Shown here: in pieces, positions 22,605 to 31,015 of the stretch | Layout: each line of letters starts with the position of its first letter | How positions within the stretch are numbered: the first letter of the stretch is position 1 | Source of the DNA: Actinomadura darangshiensis | GTDB taxonomy: Bacteria; Actinomycetota; Actinomycetes; Streptosporangiales; Streptosporangiaceae | Direction of reading: 5' to 3' | DNA: 39,146 nucleotides | Assembly (NCBI RefSeq): GCF_004349235.1 | Contig: NZ_SMKY01000054.1 | Span: 1 to 39,146, forward strand | Notes under the pieces: model-generated | Told to the model about the DNA's origin: nothing | Database searches by the model: none | What the model saw: the letters and a program-made list of their open reading frames with translations, nothing else | Made by a program: the position numbers and the translations under genes

Positions 22605-24188
22605 ATGTCCGATCCGCCGTCCGCCCGCGCGCCCGTTCTGATCGTGGGCGGCAGCATCGTGGGGGCCTCGGCCGCCCTGTTCCTCGCGGTCCGCGGCGTC
22701 GACTGCGTCCTGGTCGAGAAGCATCCGGCGGTCTCGACCAGGCTTCGCGCCAAGCTGTTCTATCCGCGCACGATGGAGGCGTACCGCTCGGTCGGTGCCG
22801 ACCAGGACGTCTATGCCGTCCAGCACCGCCTCCCTCCGGCCGACCACGCCGCGGTGGTCGATTCGCTCACCGGCCCGGAGTCGCGGCGCTGGCCGCTGCC
22901 CGCCGCGGCGGACTTCAGCGCCGTCTCGCCCAGCCCCAGCGCCCTGGTCAAACAGGCCGACCTGGAAGAGGTCGTCCGTGCCCATGCCCGCGCCGCCGGC
23001 GCCGACCTGCGTTTCGGCCACCGCCTTCTGGGGCTGCGCCGGCGCGAGGACGACGTCCTGGCCCGGATACGCGGCGGCGACGGCACCACCTACACCGTCG
23101 CGGCCGACTACCTGCTGGCCGCGGACGGGAACGGCAGCGCCGTCCGCGAGAGCCTGGGCATCGGCCGCAGCGGCGCCGAGGCGATCTCGCAGGTCATGGA
23201 GATCGGCTTCGAGGCCGATCTGCGCCGGGTGCTCCGGGGCCGCCGGCTCGCCCTGGCCTTCACCGGCCCGCCTGAGCGGGCGTTCCTGTCCTGGAGCACC
23301 GCACAGGACCGGGGGACGGTGTCGGTGACCTACGATCCCGCGCTCACCGATCCGGCGATGTTCGATGCCCGGCGGTGCCGGGGGATAGTGTCACGCGCGC
23401 TCGGGCTGCCGCCGTCGCGGTTCACCCTCACCGGGCACCGTCCCTGGCAGATGGGCGGCTGGGTGGCCGACTCCTACCGCGCCGGCCGGGTCTTCCTGCT
23501 CGGCGACGCGGTGCACGTCACCCCGCCGACCGGCGGCTTCGGCGCCAACACCGGGATCCAGGACGCCTGGAACCTCACCGCCAAACTGGTCTCGGTCCTC
23601 CGCGGCCACGCCGGCCCGCGGCATCTCGACGACTACGAGGCCGAGCGCCGCCCGGTGGGCCGGATGACGGTGGAGCAGGCATTGCTGCGCGCCCGCGTCC
23701 GGGACCCGGCCGACGGCGGCCCACTGCTCAGTGAGGCGGCGGTCGCCATCGGCTACCGCTACCCCATGGGGCATGAGGACCCGGCCACCGGCGGCCTGCC
23801 GGTGGCCGACGAACCGTGCCGCTGGCGCGGCGAGCCGGGAACCCGGTTGCCGCATGTCCTCCTCAGCGGCCGGGACGGGACCGGATCCACGCTCGACCTG
23901 GTCCGCGACGGCCGCCATCTGCTCCTCGCCGGACCCGAGGGACACCCCTGGATGCGCGCTGCGCACCGGCTGGACCCGCACGGCACGTTCCTCGACGCCG
24001 TGCTCCTGCCCGGCCGGACGGGCTCACCGCCCGCCGCGGCGTTTGGCATCGGCGACCACGGTGCCCTGCTGGTCCGGCCCGACCACGTGGTCGCCTGGCG
24101 CGCCGCGGACGCCGCCCCCGACGCCTTCGCCGCCCTCGCCGGCGCCGTACGACGGGCGCTCGGAGCCGGCCGTCCAGCAGCACAGTGA
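22605..24188 (+). CDS. FAD-dependent aromatic monooxygenase (PheA/TfdB, RdmE-like)
   Basis: 527 aa. AGGAG at 22594-22598 is 6 nt from the ATG at 22605 and abuts an in-frame ATG at 22599, so 22605 is preferred. The N-terminal dinucleotide fold reads VLIVGGSIVGASAALFLA, a GGS(I/L)VG variant of GxGxxG seen in this subgroup. The second FAD/NADPH motif is LLAADGNGSAVRESLGI, and the third is FLLGDAVHVTPPTGGFGANT. The C-terminal ~130 residues form the thioredoxin-like extension of the PheA/TfdB class. It would hydroxylate or oxygenate an aromatic or polyketide-type substrate using NAD(P)H and oxygen. No biosynthetic cluster is visible around it, so detoxification or self-resistance is as likely as biosynthesis. 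Under control of the divergent TetR. Confidence 0.9.
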   Translation: MSDPPSARAPVLIVGGSIVGASAALFLAVRGVDCVLVEKHPAVSTRLRAKLFYPRTMEAYRSVGADQDVYAVQHRLPPADHAAVVDSLTGPESRRWPLPAAADFSAVSPSPSALVKQADLEEVVRAHARAAGADLRFGHRLLGLRRREDDVLARIRGGDGTTYTVAADYLLAADGNGSAVRESLGIGRSGAEAISQVMEIGFEADLRRVLRGRRLALAFTGPPERAFLSWSTAQDRGTVSVTYDPALTDPAMFDARRCRGIVSRALGLPPSRFTLTGHRPWQMGGWVADSYRAGRVFLLGDAVHVTPPTGGFGANTGIQDAWNLTAKLVSVLRGHAGPRHLDDYEAERRPVGRMTVEQALLRARVRDPADGGPLLSEAAVAIGYRYPMGHEDPATGGLPVADEPCRWRGEPGTRLPHVLLSGRDGTGSTLDLVRDGRHLLLAGPEGHPWMRAAHRLDPHGTFLDAVLLPGRTGSPPAAAFGIGDHGALLVRPDHVVAWRAADAAPDAFAALAGAVRRALGAGRPAAQ

Positions 24189-24201
24189 GGGTGCGCGCCG
24201 G

Positions 24202-25653
24202 TCACCACCAGGCGGGAGGCTTCCCTGTGGTGTGGAGCCAGGTCCTGAAGAACTCGCCGAGGTCCTGGCCGGAGATCTGCTCGGCGAGGGCCTCGTACTG
24301 CTCGGTGGTGCCGTTGCCGTACTGGTGGTCGGCGAGCCAGGTGCGGGTGAGGCGCATGAACGGCTCGTCGCCGATCCTGTGCCGGAGCGCCTGCAAGGCC
24401 ATGCCGCCGCGGAAGTAGATCGAGCGGTGGAACATCTGGTCGCGGCCCGGGTCGGCGGTCGCGACGTCCCAGAACGCGGGGCGTCCCGGCGGCATGGGCG
24501 GCGGGTCGGCGTAGATCTGCTCGAAGGCCGCCTCCGCGGACGGGCCGCCGTGCTTCTCGGCCCAGTACTTCTCCGTCCAGAGCGCGTGGCCCTCGTTCAG
24601 CCAGACGTCCTTCCAGCGGGCGGGCGAGACGCTGTCGCCGAACCACGCGTGGCTCATCTCGTGCACCACACCCTTCTCGATGGGGTGCTTCTGGTAGGTG
24701 GGACGGGTCTGGGTCTCCAGCGCGTTCTCGATGTTCAGCGGCGGAATGGAGTTGTTCTCGATGATCGAGCCGGTGCTGGTGAACGGGTAGGGGCCGAAGT
24801 AGTCGGCCAGCTCGTCCGTCGCGCGCGTGGTCCAGGCCGGGGTGCTGAGCGAGTCGGGGTCGGACGCCACCGCCGAGTCGACCGCGTCGAGCTGCGTGAC
24901 GCCCTTGGGGGTCGTCGTCGTGGAGACGTTGAAGCGTCCGATCGAGACGGTCGCCAGGTAGGTCGTCATCGGCCGGTCCTCCCGCCACCGGAAGGTGTCC
25001 TTGCCGTGGGCGGTCCACCGCTTGACCAGGTGGCCGTTGGAGATCGCCTTGAGGCCGCGCGGGACGGTCGTCTCGATCGTGAAGTACGCCTTGTCGCGCG
25101 GGTTGTCGTTGGACGGGAACCACGTGGACGCGGCGTTCGGCTCGGACACGACCGTGGCGCCGTCGTTGGTGTGCAGGAACCCGTACGGCAGGTCGAACAC
25201 GATCGGGCCGCTCAGCGTCTCGGGCACGCCGTCGTACTGGACGACCACGGTGAACGGCCGCGACTCGCGCAGGCCGCGGCGCGGCGTGATCTCCAGCTCG
25301 CGCTCACCGGTGCGGTCGAACGACGCCTTGCGGCCGTTCACGCGCACCGACCGCACGTTCATCTTGTAGAAGTCGAGGTTGAACCGGGACAGGTTCTGGG
25401 TGGCGGTCGCCGTGATGGTGGTCGTGCCGGTGAGGTGGTCGGTGCCGGGGTCGTACGCGGTCTTCAGGTTGTAGTCCCGGACGTCGTAACCGCCGTTGCC
25501 GAGGTCGGGGAAGTAGGGGTCGCCGAGGCCGGGCGCGCCGGGCCCGTACTCGATGTCGGCGGACGCGGCGGGGGCGAGCAGCGCGAGCGTCACCGCGCCG
25601 ATCGCGAGGACAGCCGGGGGGCGGTGCGCGGACCGGGGAATCGCCATGATCAT
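24202..25653 (-). CDS. Secreted M1-family metallopeptidase
   Basis: 483 aa zinc aminopeptidase-like enzyme. The start may be ATG 25653 or ATG 25647; neither has a strong ribosome site. A Sec signal peptide ends near residue 32 (LLAPAASA). Zinc site: HEMSH at 331-335 with Glu354 in WLNEGHA, exactly 18 residues after the second His. The substrate-binding GxMEN-equivalent is NIENALETQT near 308-316. A Tyr in the IYFRGGMALQAL region fits the catalytic Tyr. The protein ends after the catalytic helical part, so it lacks the large C-terminal domain of PepN (~850 aa), as is common for secreted actinobacterial M1 enzymes. It would trim peptides outside the cell. Convergent with the monooxygenase gene (13 bp). 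Confidence 0.92.
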   Translation of the reverse strand: MIMAIPRSAHRPPAVLAIGAVTLALLAPAASADIEYGPGAPGLGDPYFPDLGNGGYDVRDYNLKTAYDPGTDHLTGTTTITATATQNLSRFNLDFYKMNVRSVRVNGRKASFDRTGERELEITPRRGLRESRPFTVVVQYDGVPETLSGPIVFDLPYGFLHTNDGATVVSEPNAASTWFPSNDNPRDKAYFTIETTVPRGLKAISNGHLVKRWTAHGKDTFRWREDRPMTTYLATVSIGRFNVSTTTTPKGVTQLDAVDSAVASDPDSLSTPAWTTRATDELADYFGPYPFTSTGSIIENNSIPPLNIENALETQTRPTYQKHPIEKGVVHEMSHAWFGDSVSPARWKDVWLNEGHALWTEKYWAEKHGGPSAEAAFEQIYADPPPMPPGRPAFWDVATADPGRDQMFHRSIYFRGGMALQALRHRIGDEPFMRLTRTWLADHQYGNGTTEQYEALAEQISGQDLGEFFRTWLHTTGKPPAWW

Positions 25654-25677
25654 TACCGTGCCCGGGGCGGAATTCGA

Positions 25678-26655
25678 TCATGCTCCGGTAGAACGATCTT
25701 CGTGGCCGGATCCGGACACCAGGACGACGCGCCGCCCGGGTTCCACGGTGGCCGTCCATGCCGCCTCGACCTGGTCCAGGGGCACGGGCAGGGGATCGAC
25801 CGCCAGGGCGCCCGAGGTGATCCGCTCGACGAGGGACGGCAGCTCGCCGAGGATGCCGGCGGTGCTCACCGAGCCCTGGCCGCTGCCCATGATCGTCACG
25901 TTCGCGGCGCGCAGCAGGAACGACGGCAGGGTGATGTCCGGGCCCGCGATGGAGCCGACCTCGATCCAGGCCAGGGGCCTGGACCGGTCGGCACGGGCCC
26001 GCAGCAGCGCGGACATGGCCCGCTGCGCCGGTTCCCCCCACAGGTAGTCGAGGACGACGTCGACGTCCGCCGCCTGCGCGAGGTCGCCGTCCAGGCCGAC
26101 CACCTCGTCGGCTCCGAGATCCTTCAGCAGGCCGAGGCGGTGCGGGTCGCGTCCGGCGCCGATCACGCGGGCGGCGCCGAGGTGCCGGGCGATCTGGACG
26201 GCCAGCTGCCCGGCGTTGCCGGTGGCGCCGAGCACCAGCACGCTGCTCCCGGGCCGGAAGTCGATACGGCTGCGCAGCGCCAGCCAGGACGACATGCCGG
26301 GGTTCATCCCCGCCGCGACCGCGACCGGGTCCGTCCCCGGAGGCAGGACGATCGCGCGGCGCCGGTCGATGACGGTCTGCTCCGCCATCGAACCGAACGC
26401 GGTGTCGGGGAGCACGAAGTACAGCAGGCCGCCGTCCGCGGTGCGGCCGACGCCGTCGATGCCGGGGACGAGTGGCAGGACGCCATCGGAGGTGTAGTGC
26501 GACCCGTCGGCGGACGACCGGACCCGCGGATGCAGGCCCGCCGCCAGCACGTCGACCACCACTTCGTTCCCGGACGGCTCCGGCAGCGGTATGGCCTCGA
26601 AGCGGGGCGGGGCGTCGAAGGAGTGCACGACGGCGGCATGGGTGGTGGACGGCAT
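25678..26655 (-). CDS. Medium-chain dehydrogenase/reductase (quinone oxidoreductase-like)
   Basis: 325 aa. The ATG at 26655 has GGGGAGG 7 nt upstream; an ORF start at 26718 would run through the palindrome and is rejected. The N-terminal GroES-like domain (about 1-120) lacks the Cys/His ligands of zinc alcohol dehydrogenases, so it is probably zinc-independent. The nucleotide-binding domain has VLVLGATGNAGQLAVQIARHLGA (GxxGxxG pattern, NADPH type) near residue 140 and GADEVVGLDGD further on. It would reduce an enone or quinone. The gene is divergent from a MarR regulator, and the intergenic 37-bp palindrome indicates coordinate control, a common arrangement for reactive-electrophile or xenobiotic responses. 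Confidence 0.88.
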   Translation of the reverse strand: MPSTTHAAVVHSFDAPPRFEAIPLPEPSGNEVVVDVLAAGLHPRVRSSADGSHYTSDGVLPLVPGIDGVGRTADGGLLYFVLPDTAFGSMAEQTVIDRRRAIVLPPGTDPVAVAAGMNPGMSSWLALRSRIDFRPGSSVLVLGATGNAGQLAVQIARHLGAARVIGAGRDPHRLGLLKDLGADEVVGLDGDLAQAADVDVVLDYLWGEPAQRAMSALLRARADRSRPLAWIEVGSIAGPDITLPSFLLRAANVTIMGSGQGSVSTAGILGELPSLVERITSGALAVDPLPVPLDQVEAAWTATVEPGRRVVLVSGSGHEDRSTGA

Positions 26656-26673
26656 GGCGGCCTCCCCGAAATA

Positions 26674-26710
26674 GTTGGTGCCACAAACTAAATTAGTTTG
26701 CGGCACCAAC
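26674..26710. promoter_or_regulatory. 37-bp near-perfect palindrome between MDR and marR genes
   Basis: Arms 26674-26691 and 26693-26710 around central base 26692; 17 of 18 positions pair. Outer core GTTGGTGCC/GGCACCAAC and inner CAAACTAA/TTAGTTTG are each perfect. It fills most of the 56-bp intergenic region, covers the expected promoters in both directions and ends 1 bp before the marR ATG. Very likely the operator of the MarR protein, possibly for two dimers. Confidence 0.8.
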
Positions 26711-26711
26711 C

Positions 26712-27161
26712 ATGTCAACTAGAGTGGCCGCCATGACCCCGCAACCGCCCGGCCTGGACATCGTCGACGGCCTCGTCCAGCTGTCGTTCCATGTCCAGGC
26801 GGTGCTGGCCGAGGCCGCCGCCGAGCACGACCTGTCGATGACCCAGCTCCGGCTGCTCGGCGTCCTGCGCGACCGGGACGCCGAGATGCTCCAGCTCGCC
26901 TCGCACCTCGGCCTCGACAAGTCCAGCGTCACCGGCCTGGTCACCCGGGCCGAGCGCCGCGACCTCGTCCGCCGCGTCCCCTCGCCCCGCGACGGCCGCG
27001 CCGTCCTGGTCACGCTCACCGATCACGGCCGCCGCCTCGCCCGCGAGGGCGAACAGCGGATCGGCCGCCGCATCCGCGCCCTGGCCGCCGGCCTGACCGA
27101 GCCCGAACAGGCCGCGCTGGCGGCGCTCGCCACCCGCATCGTCCAGCCGGCCGCCGGTTGA
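26712..27161 (+). CDS. MarR-family transcriptional regulator
   Basis: 149 aa from ATG 26712 or 142 aa from ATG 26733; neither has a ribosome site. With the promoter expected within the adjacent palindrome, a leaderless transcript starting at 26712 is plausible. The winged helix-turn-helix is clear: LSMTQLRLLGVLRDRDAEML, LASHLGLDKSSVTGLVTRAERRDLV, then the wing RRVPSPRDGRAVLVTLTDHGRRL. Flanking helices form the dimer interface. It probably represses itself and the divergent MDR reductase, responding to a small phenolic or electrophilic ligand; the ligand is unknown. The stop codon lies only 4 bp from that of the convergent fahA. Confidence 0.88.
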   Translation: MSTRVAAMTPQPPGLDIVDGLVQLSFHVQAVLAEAAAEHDLSMTQLRLLGVLRDRDAEMLQLASHLGLDKSSVTGLVTRAERRDLVRRVPSPRDGRAVLVTLTDHGRRLAREGEQRIGRRIRALAAGLTEPEQAALAALATRIVQPAAG

Positions 27162-27165
27162 CCGG

Positions 27166-28332
27166 TCAGCGGGCGGGGAGGATGCGGCCGGTCACCTCGC
27201 CGAAGCCGATGCGGGCGCCCGCCGGACCGGGGGCGGTGGCGGTGATCGACACCTCGTCGCCGTCCGCCAGGAAGGTGCGCGGCTCGCCATTGACCGTGAC
27301 CGGCTCCTTGCCGCCCCAGGTCAGCTCGATGAAGGCGCCGCGCTGGTCCTTGGCCGGGCCCGAGACCGTCCCGGACGCGAACAGGTCGCCGGTGCGGGAC
27401 GAGGCGCCGTTCACCGTCATGTGCGCGAGCATCTGCGCCGGCGACCAGTACATCTCCCGGTAGGGCGGACGGGAGACGACCTGCCCGTTCCAGGAGACCG
27501 CCAGCGAGAGGTCCAGGCCCCAGGGGTTCTTCTCCTGGAGGTAGGGGAGCGGCTCAGGGTCTTGCATTGGCGTGGCGACGCGAGCCGCTTCCAGGGCGAG
27601 GAGTGGGACGACCCAATGGGAGATGGACGTCGCGAAGCTCTTCCCTAGGAACGGCCCAAGCGGGACGTACTCCCAAGCCTGAATGTCGCGCGCCGACCAG
27701 TCGTTGACCATGACGACGCCGAACACGCGCTCGGAGAAGTCGTCCACGCTCACCGGGCCGCCCAGGGGCGAATCGGCGCCGACGACGAATCCGACCTCTG
27801 CCTCGATGTCCAGGCGGCGGCTCTCGCCGAAAGTAGGGGCGGTCTCGCCCTTGCGCTGTCCCGAAGGCCGCACGATGTCGGTCCCGGACGGGACGACCGT
27901 CCCGGCGCGGCCGTGGTAGCCGACCGGCAGGTGCTTCCAGTTCGGCATCAGCGGCTCGGAGTCGGGCCGGAACAGCCGCCCGAGGTTGGACGCATGGTGC
28001 TCGGACGCGTAGAAGTCGACGTAGTCGGCCACCTCGAACGGCATGTGCATGGTGACCGCGTCGACCGGATGGACGGCCGCAGAAGGGACGTCGCCCGCCA
28101 CCAGGTCGAGGAGCTGTTCACGGACCTCGACCCAACGCGCATGTCCCTGCGCCATGAACGGGTTGAGCGACGACGCCGAGAAGACGTCGTCGCCCAGAGC
28201 GGCGGCCAAGTCCACGACGGAATCGCCCGCCCGGACGCCCACGCGTGGCGCCGTGCCAGGGGTCGAGAACACGCCGTAGGGCAGGTTGGCGAGCCCGAAA
28301 AGGGAGTCTTCGGGGATCGCGATGCGGGTCAT
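27166..28332 (-). CDS. fahA: Fumarylacetoacetase
   Basis: 388 aa. Last step of tyrosine/homogentisate breakdown: hydrolysis of fumarylacetoacetate to fumarate and acetoacetate. AGGAG lies 8 nt before the ATG at 28332, and this start overlaps the upstream gene by ATGA. The N-terminal SH3-like domain starts LFGLANLPYGVFS. Family landmarks follow: VDFYASEHHASNLGRLFRP (metal/His region), PVGYHGRAGTVVPSG, VVMVNDWSARDIQAWEYVPL with GPFLGKSFATSIS, and GDLFASGTVSGP near residue 320. All the main motifs are intact. Slightly shorter than eukaryotic FAH (~420 aa), as in other bacteria. Third gene of the hmg operon. Confidence 0.95.
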   Translation of the reverse strand: MTRIAIPEDSLFGLANLPYGVFSTPGTAPRVGVRAGDSVVDLAAALGDDVFSASSLNPFMAQGHARWVEVREQLLDLVAGDVPSAAVHPVDAVTMHMPFEVADYVDFYASEHHASNLGRLFRPDSEPLMPNWKHLPVGYHGRAGTVVPSGTDIVRPSGQRKGETAPTFGESRRLDIEAEVGFVVGADSPLGGPVSVDDFSERVFGVVMVNDWSARDIQAWEYVPLGPFLGKSFATSISHWVVPLLALEAARVATPMQDPEPLPYLQEKNPWGLDLSLAVSWNGQVVSRPPYREMYWSPAQMLAHMTVNGASSRTGDLFASGTVSGPAKDQRGAFIELTWGGKEPVTVNGEPRTFLADGDEVSITATAPGPAGARIGFGEVTGRILPAR

Positions 28333-29165
28333 CTGCAGGTCTCCTGGAGCGCGGACGCGATCAGGCCGAGGTCCGCGAGTTCGGTCAAGGGGTCGGTGAT
28401 GCTGCACGTCCCGAATGACAGGAAGCAAGCGCGCGCGGCGAGGGCCCGGGGCCGGCCTAGGCCCGCCACCCGGGAGGCGATGGACGCCGCATCGCGGTCG
28501 GCGAGGATGGCGGCGAGGTCCGGGACCGGACGTCCGGCCAGAGCGGCGTCGGTCGCGAGCAGCAAGTTCAGGAAGCCGTGCTGGTGGAAGCCGGTCTCGG
28601 GATCGGTGTTCCGCACCGGATGGTGGAGCCCGGCCGTCGCCTTGAACGGGACGCGGGGGTCGACGACCGCCCGGATCCCGGCGGCCAGTTCCTCCGGGCT
28701 CGGGTAGAGATGCACCTTGACGCCGCCCGTGCGGAACTTCGCCCGATGGCCGCGGGCGGCGACGGCCGCGATGAACGAGGGACGGCGGTCGTCCCGGGGG
28801 ATCTCGACGTAGACCGGCACGTCGACGCGGCCGAGGACGCGGAAGAACTCGTCCGGCTCCATCCCCGGCGGCACCGCGACCTCCAGGCCGCGCACCGTGA
28901 TGGGCAGGTCGGCGGCGGCCGCCACCGCCTTCGCCGCCTCGCACGGGCCGCTCGGCGCGGTGACCGACACGTCGAGCGGCTCTGCGCGCAGCAGCGGGTA
29001 CAGGTCGTCCAGCGCGGCGGCCGGCAGCACCAGCGGGCCGACAAGCTCCGCATAGGGGGCGGCGACGTGGTCACGGTGGGCCGGGACCGCGTCGGCGAGC
29101 GGCGCGAGGCCCGGCGGGAACACGGCCGCGTCGTCGCACAGGCCGATCGCGAACGCGGGAATCAT
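28329..29165 (-). CDS. Uncharacterised protein between hmgA and fahA
   Basis: 278 aa. Its ATG (29165) overlaps the hmgA stop by ATGA and its stop overlaps the fahA start by ATGA, so the three genes are translated as a unit. I cannot name a family. The sequence alternates strands and helices like a (beta/alpha)8 barrel: GPLVLPAAAL, LDVSVTAP, ITVRGLEVAVPPG, VPVYVEIPRD, RAKFRTGGVKVHL, VPFKATAGLHHP and GFHQHGFLNLLLA. Conserved-looking polar residues at strand ends include Arg/Glu, KFRTGG, FKATAG, and the HH and HxH pairs. It is cytosolic, with no signal. The pathway step missing from this operon is maleylacetoacetate isomerase, so an isomerase role is a testable idea, not a conclusion. Confidence 0.8.
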   Translation of the reverse strand: MIPAFAIGLCDDAAVFPPGLAPLADAVPAHRDHVAAPYAELVGPLVLPAAALDDLYPLLRAEPLDVSVTAPSGPCEAAKAVAAAADLPITVRGLEVAVPPGMEPDEFFRVLGRVDVPVYVEIPRDDRRPSFIAAVAARGHRAKFRTGGVKVHLYPSPEELAAGIRAVVDPRVPFKATAGLHHPVRNTDPETGFHQHGFLNLLLATDAALAGRPVPDLAAILADRDAASIASRVAGLGRPRALAARACFLSFGTCSITDPLTELADLGLIASALQETCR

Positions 29166-30352
29166 GTCCGCCTCGCCCATGTCCAGGCGTAGGCCTCGTC
29201 CTCGCAGGCCAGCCCGCCCTCGCCGAGTTCGAGCGGATGGAAGGTGTCGACCATGACGGCCAGCTCGTCGAAGAACTCGACGCCGATGCTGCGCTCGTAC
29301 GCGCCGGGCTGCGGGCCGTGCGCGAGCCCGCCCGGGTGGACCGAGACCGACCCCGGCCCGATGCCGGAGCCCTTGCGGGCCTCGTAGTCGCCGCCGCAGT
29401 AGAACATGATCTCGTCGGAGTCCACGTTGGAGTGGTAGTAGGGCACCGGGATCGACAGCGGGTGGTAGTCGACCTTCCGCGGCACGAAGTTGCACACGAC
29501 GAAGTTGTGCCCCTCGAACACCTGGTGGACGGGCGGCGGCTGGTGGACGCGGCCGGTGATCGGCTCGAAGTCGTGCACGCTGAACGTGAACGGGTACAGG
29601 CAGCCGTCCCAGCCGGCGACGTCGAACGGGTGGCGGGCGTAGGTCATGCGGGTGCCGACGATGCCGCGCGAGCTGCGGTGCTTGACGCAGACCTCGACGT
29701 CGGTGCCGTCCAGGTTGAGGGGCTCGCCGGGGCCGTGCAGGTCGCGCTCGCAGTACGGGGCGCTCTCCAGGAACTGGCCGTAGCGCGACAGGTACCGCTT
29801 CGGCGGCGCGATGTGGCCGGTGCCCTCGATCGCGTAGGCGCGGAGCGGCTGGTCGCCGGTCGGCAGCCACCGGTGCGTGGTGGACGTCGGGATGACCACA
29901 TAGTCGCCCTGCTCCGCGGAGAGCGTCCCGAAGATCGTCTCGACCGTGGCGGTGCCGGACTCGACGTAGACGATCTCGTCGCCGGTCGCGTTGCGGTACA
30001 GCGGCGAGTCGGCGGCGGAGACGACATAGGAGAGGCGCACGTCGTTGTTGCCGAGGATCACCCGGCGGCCGGTGACGGCGTCCGTCTCGGCCCACGTCTC
30101 CTTGGGGAACAGCTCGTGCAGCTTGAGATGGCGTGCCTTGAGCGGATGGTTGGGCGTCGTGGTGAGGTCCGCGATGTCCCAGACCTGCGAGTCCACGATC
30201 GCGGACGGGATCTCCCGGTGGTACAGCAGCGAGGAGTCGGACGAGAAGCCCTCCTCGCCCATCAGTTCTTCGAAGTAGAGCCGCTCGGCGTCTCCCCTGT
30301 GCTGGGTGTGGCGCTTCGGCGGCACGTGACCGACCCGGCGGTAGTGGGCCAT
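29162..30352 (-). CDS. hmgA: Homogentisate 1,2-dioxygenase
   Basis: 396 aa Fe(II) cupin enzyme that opens the ring of homogentisate to maleylacetoacetate. GGAGG lies 10 nt before the ATG. It starts MAHYRRVGHVPPKRHTQHR, typical of the shorter bacterial/actinobacterial form (proteobacterial enzymes are ~430 aa or more). The N-terminal cupin includes GDEIVYVESGTATVETIFG and GDYVVIPTSTTHRW. The iron-binding C-terminal part includes PVPYYHSNVDSDEIMFYCGG, with the His and an acidic residue as ligands, and SVHPGGLAHGPQPGAYE, with the last His ligand. First gene of the operon hmgA-unknown-fahA. A perfect palindrome lies 24 bp upstream. Confidence 0.95.
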   Translation of the reverse strand: MAHYRRVGHVPPKRHTQHRGDAERLYFEELMGEEGFSSDSSLLYHREIPSAIVDSQVWDIADLTTTPNHPLKARHLKLHELFPKETWAETDAVTGRRVILGNNDVRLSYVVSAADSPLYRNATGDEIVYVESGTATVETIFGTLSAEQGDYVVIPTSTTHRWLPTGDQPLRAYAIEGTGHIAPPKRYLSRYGQFLESAPYCERDLHGPGEPLNLDGTDVEVCVKHRSSRGIVGTRMTYARHPFDVAGWDGCLYPFTFSVHDFEPITGRVHQPPPVHQVFEGHNFVVCNFVPRKVDYHPLSIPVPYYHSNVDSDEIMFYCGGDYEARKGSGIGPGSVSVHPGGLAHGPQPGAYERSIGVEFFDELAVMVDTFHPLELGEGGLACEDEAYAWTWARRT

Positions 30353-30375
30353 GGTCCCATCGCCTCCGATGATGA

Positions 30376-30387
30376 TTAATGCATTAA
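30376..30387. promoter_or_regulatory. 12-bp palindrome upstream of hmgA, candidate operator
   Basis: TTAATGCATTAA, perfect, within an AT-rich patch 24 bp before the hmgA start. The right side extends to ATTAACTA (30383-30390), which matches ATTGACTA at 31025-31032 upstream of the neighbouring marR gene in 7 of 8 positions. Confidence 0.6.
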
Positions 30388-30469
30388 CTACTTTCTGCCG
30401 ACACTACGACGCTTCTTCCATCGAGGGAAGGGCCTAATCCGGCCGCCCGCCGGCCGCTCACCCCAAGGA

Positions 30470-30997
30470 TCAGCTGCGTTCCCGGACGTCGAAGGAGGCG
30501 CGGCCCGCGATCAGCTTGTCCAGCAGCATGATCAGCATGTGCTGCTCGGCCTCGGTGAGCACGCCGGCCCACTGCCGCTCCCGCTCGTTCTGCCCGGCGA
30601 AGATCTCCAGCATGGCCCGCCGGCCCCGGTCGGTCAGCGACAAGATCACCGACCGGCCGTCCCGCTCGCCCGGCGTCCGGGTCATCATCCCGTCCGCGAC
30701 CAGCGTCTTCGCCAGGTTGGACACCGCGGCGCGGCTCATCCCGGCGAGCGTGGCGGCCCGGCCGGGCTCCAGCGGCCCGGCGAGCCAGGTCACGAACAGC
30801 AGCCGGAAGCCCGCCCACGAGTGCCCGCGCGGCCGGTGCACCGTGGACTCCAGGTCGTAGGTGACGATCGCCGACGCCCGGTTCAGCGTCAGCAGCAGCC
30901 GCGTCGCCAGCCGGTGCTCGAAGCCGAACTCCTCCGACAGCCGCCGCCCCGCGAGGTCGACGAACGACCAGAAGTCCAGCTCCTCGTCATCCTTCAT
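30470..30997 (-). CDS. MarR-family regulator, likely controlling the hmg operon
   Basis: 175 aa from ATG 30997, with a G-rich ribosome site just upstream; a GTG at 31012 would add five residues. The winged helix-turn-helix is visible: LEPGRAATLAGMSRAAVSNLAKTLVADGMM, then the wing RTPGERDGRSVILSLTDRGRRAM. The N-terminal helix DFWSFVDLAGRRLSEEFGFE and the C-terminal RERQWAGVLTEAEQHMLIMLL form the dimerisation region. It is encoded upstream of hmgA on the same strand, and its own upstream region shares a half-site with the hmgA operator. I infer control by homogentisate or a related acid, as known for HmgR-type regulators elsewhere. Confidence 0.85.
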   Translation of the reverse strand: MKDDEELDFWSFVDLAGRRLSEEFGFEHRLATRLLLTLNRASAIVTYDLESTVHRPRGHSWAGFRLLFVTWLAGPLEPGRAATLAGMSRAAVSNLAKTLVADGMMTRTPGERDGRSVILSLTDRGRRAMLEIFAGQNERERQWAGVLTEAEQHMLIMLLDKLIAGRASFDVRERS

Positions 30998-31015
30998 GCC
31001 GGCGCCCCCCACGAT

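Noticed and set aside
22605..24188. A biosynthetic gene cluster around the FAD monooxygenase
   Set aside because: No polyketide synthase, NRPS or tailoring genes are nearby; neighbours are a TetR and an unrelated peptidase.
23731..26691. 986-codon + strand frame across the M1 peptidase and MDR genes
   Set aside because: No recognisable domain; opposite-strand genes have intact catalytic motifs (HEMSH with NEGHA; Rossmann GxxGxxG).
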